Assembly: GCA_026389675.1 (NCBI GenBank)
Contig: JAPLHJ010000077.1
Coordinates: forward strand, 1 to 6,190
DNA from: Chloroflexota bacterium
GTDB taxonomy: Bacteria; Chloroflexota; Dehalococcoidia; GIF9; UBA5629
Direction of reading: 5' to 3'
Length of the DNA: 6,190 nt
In this document: positions 5,963-6,190 of the stretch, piece after piece
Layout of the letters: every line of letters starts with the position of its first letter
Position numbering within the stretch: the stretch's first letter is position 1
Position numbers and translations under genes: made by a program
The notes under the pieces: generated by a model
The model's input: only the letters and a program-made list of their open reading frames with translations
Databases searched by the model: none
Told to the model about the DNA's origin: nothing

Positions 5963-6190
5963 TTAACCTGCGCAGGGACAATAAGTACTCTGCCTCCCTT
6001 AACGCTGAAGGTGAACTGCCCGCACAGGTGCTCTACGCAGTCGAAAATGAAATGGCCTGCACCCTGACTATTGCTCAGGAGAACGGGCATAGGAACACTG
6101 GGCAACCCGGGGTCCAGGGTACTGGAGACCGTAGCCGCAATAGCAGTCAGGGAATTAAAGTGGAGTTCATCAAGAACTAACCGCGAACTC
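5956..6190 (-). CDS. C-terminal 77 residues of an unidentified protein, start outside window
   Basis: A minus-strand frame is open from the right edge to a TGA at 5956-5958 and gives 77 residues ending LIVPAQVNY. It mixes polar and hydrophobic residues in a protein-like way (for example GHFIFDCVEHLCGQFTFSV at 46-64) and contains two cysteines, Cys51 and Cys56. The codons look ordinary for this genome. I do not recognise the family. Its last 7 bp overlap the end of the acylase gene, making the two convergent. The mirror-image plus-strand frame is also largely open but has no good start, so the minus strand is preferred. An open stretch of this length can occur by chance. Confidence 0.5.
   Translation of the reverse strand, partial: SSRLVLDELHFNSLTAIAATVSSTLDPGLPSVPMPVLLSNSQGAGHFIFDCVEHLCGQFTFSVKGGRVLIVPAQVNY

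Noticed and set aside
5989..6001. TCTGCCTCCCTTA, identical to 13 bp at 1008-1020 that include the synthetase ribosome binding site
   Set aside because: At 5989-6001 it lies within the probable minus-strand reading frame. The only start it could serve leads into antisense of the acylase. A 13-bp match around a purine-rich Shine-Dalgarno core is not a meaningful repeat.
5965..6178. Plus-strand open frame mirroring the right-edge minus-strand gene
   Set aside because: It shares codon boundaries with the minus frame, so its openness may be a by-product. It has no start codon with a ribosome binding site, and the predicted protein is very polar and Asn/Gly-rich.

Overview
This is a mid-GC bacterial window with five protein-coding genes, two of them cut by the window edges. 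Strong AGGAGG-type ribosome binding sites, sigma-70-like promoters and frequent ATA and AGG codons fit an environmental bacterium. The combination of an AMP-forming acyl-CoA synthetase, a flavoprotein of the HpaB / 4-hydroxybutyryl-CoA dehydratase superfamily and a penicillin-acylase-type amidase is familiar from anaerobic, aromatic- or acid-degrading lineages such as Dehalococcoidia-type Chloroflexota, Desulfobacterota and syntrophic Peptococcaceae. The sequence alone does not settle which.

Left part, minus strand (1-2781): a 507-aa HpaB/AbfD-superfamily protein starts at 2739 behind an extended -10 promoter. It is followed by a 212-bp gap and then an acyl-CoA synthetase starting at 1003 that runs off the left edge. 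The two point the same way and could supply successive steps in the breakdown of an (aromatic) acid: CoA activation plus a flavin-dependent redox, dehydration or isomerisation step. The gap is not empty. It carries a strong hairpin, a 14-bp end resembling an IS3-family terminus and a possible promoter for the synthetase, so the two genes may not form a simple operon.

Middle, plus strand (2782-3694): a compact divergent promoter region drives a 235-aa protein that I read as a divergent DhaL (DAK2) fold. Its metal-ligand motifs are altered, and a Gly/Gln-rich tandem repeat is inserted in the middle of the fold. This is the most unusual item in the window.

Right part (3695-6190): a complete 719-aa penicillin-acylase-family N-terminal-nucleophile hydrolase has an intact autocleavage serine but no export signal. 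An in-frame stop just upstream proves that no signal peptide was missed. It converges with, and overlaps by 7 bp, the 3' end of a probable minus-strand gene of unknown function that leaves the window on the right. No RNA genes, CRISPR arrays or complete mobile elements were seen.
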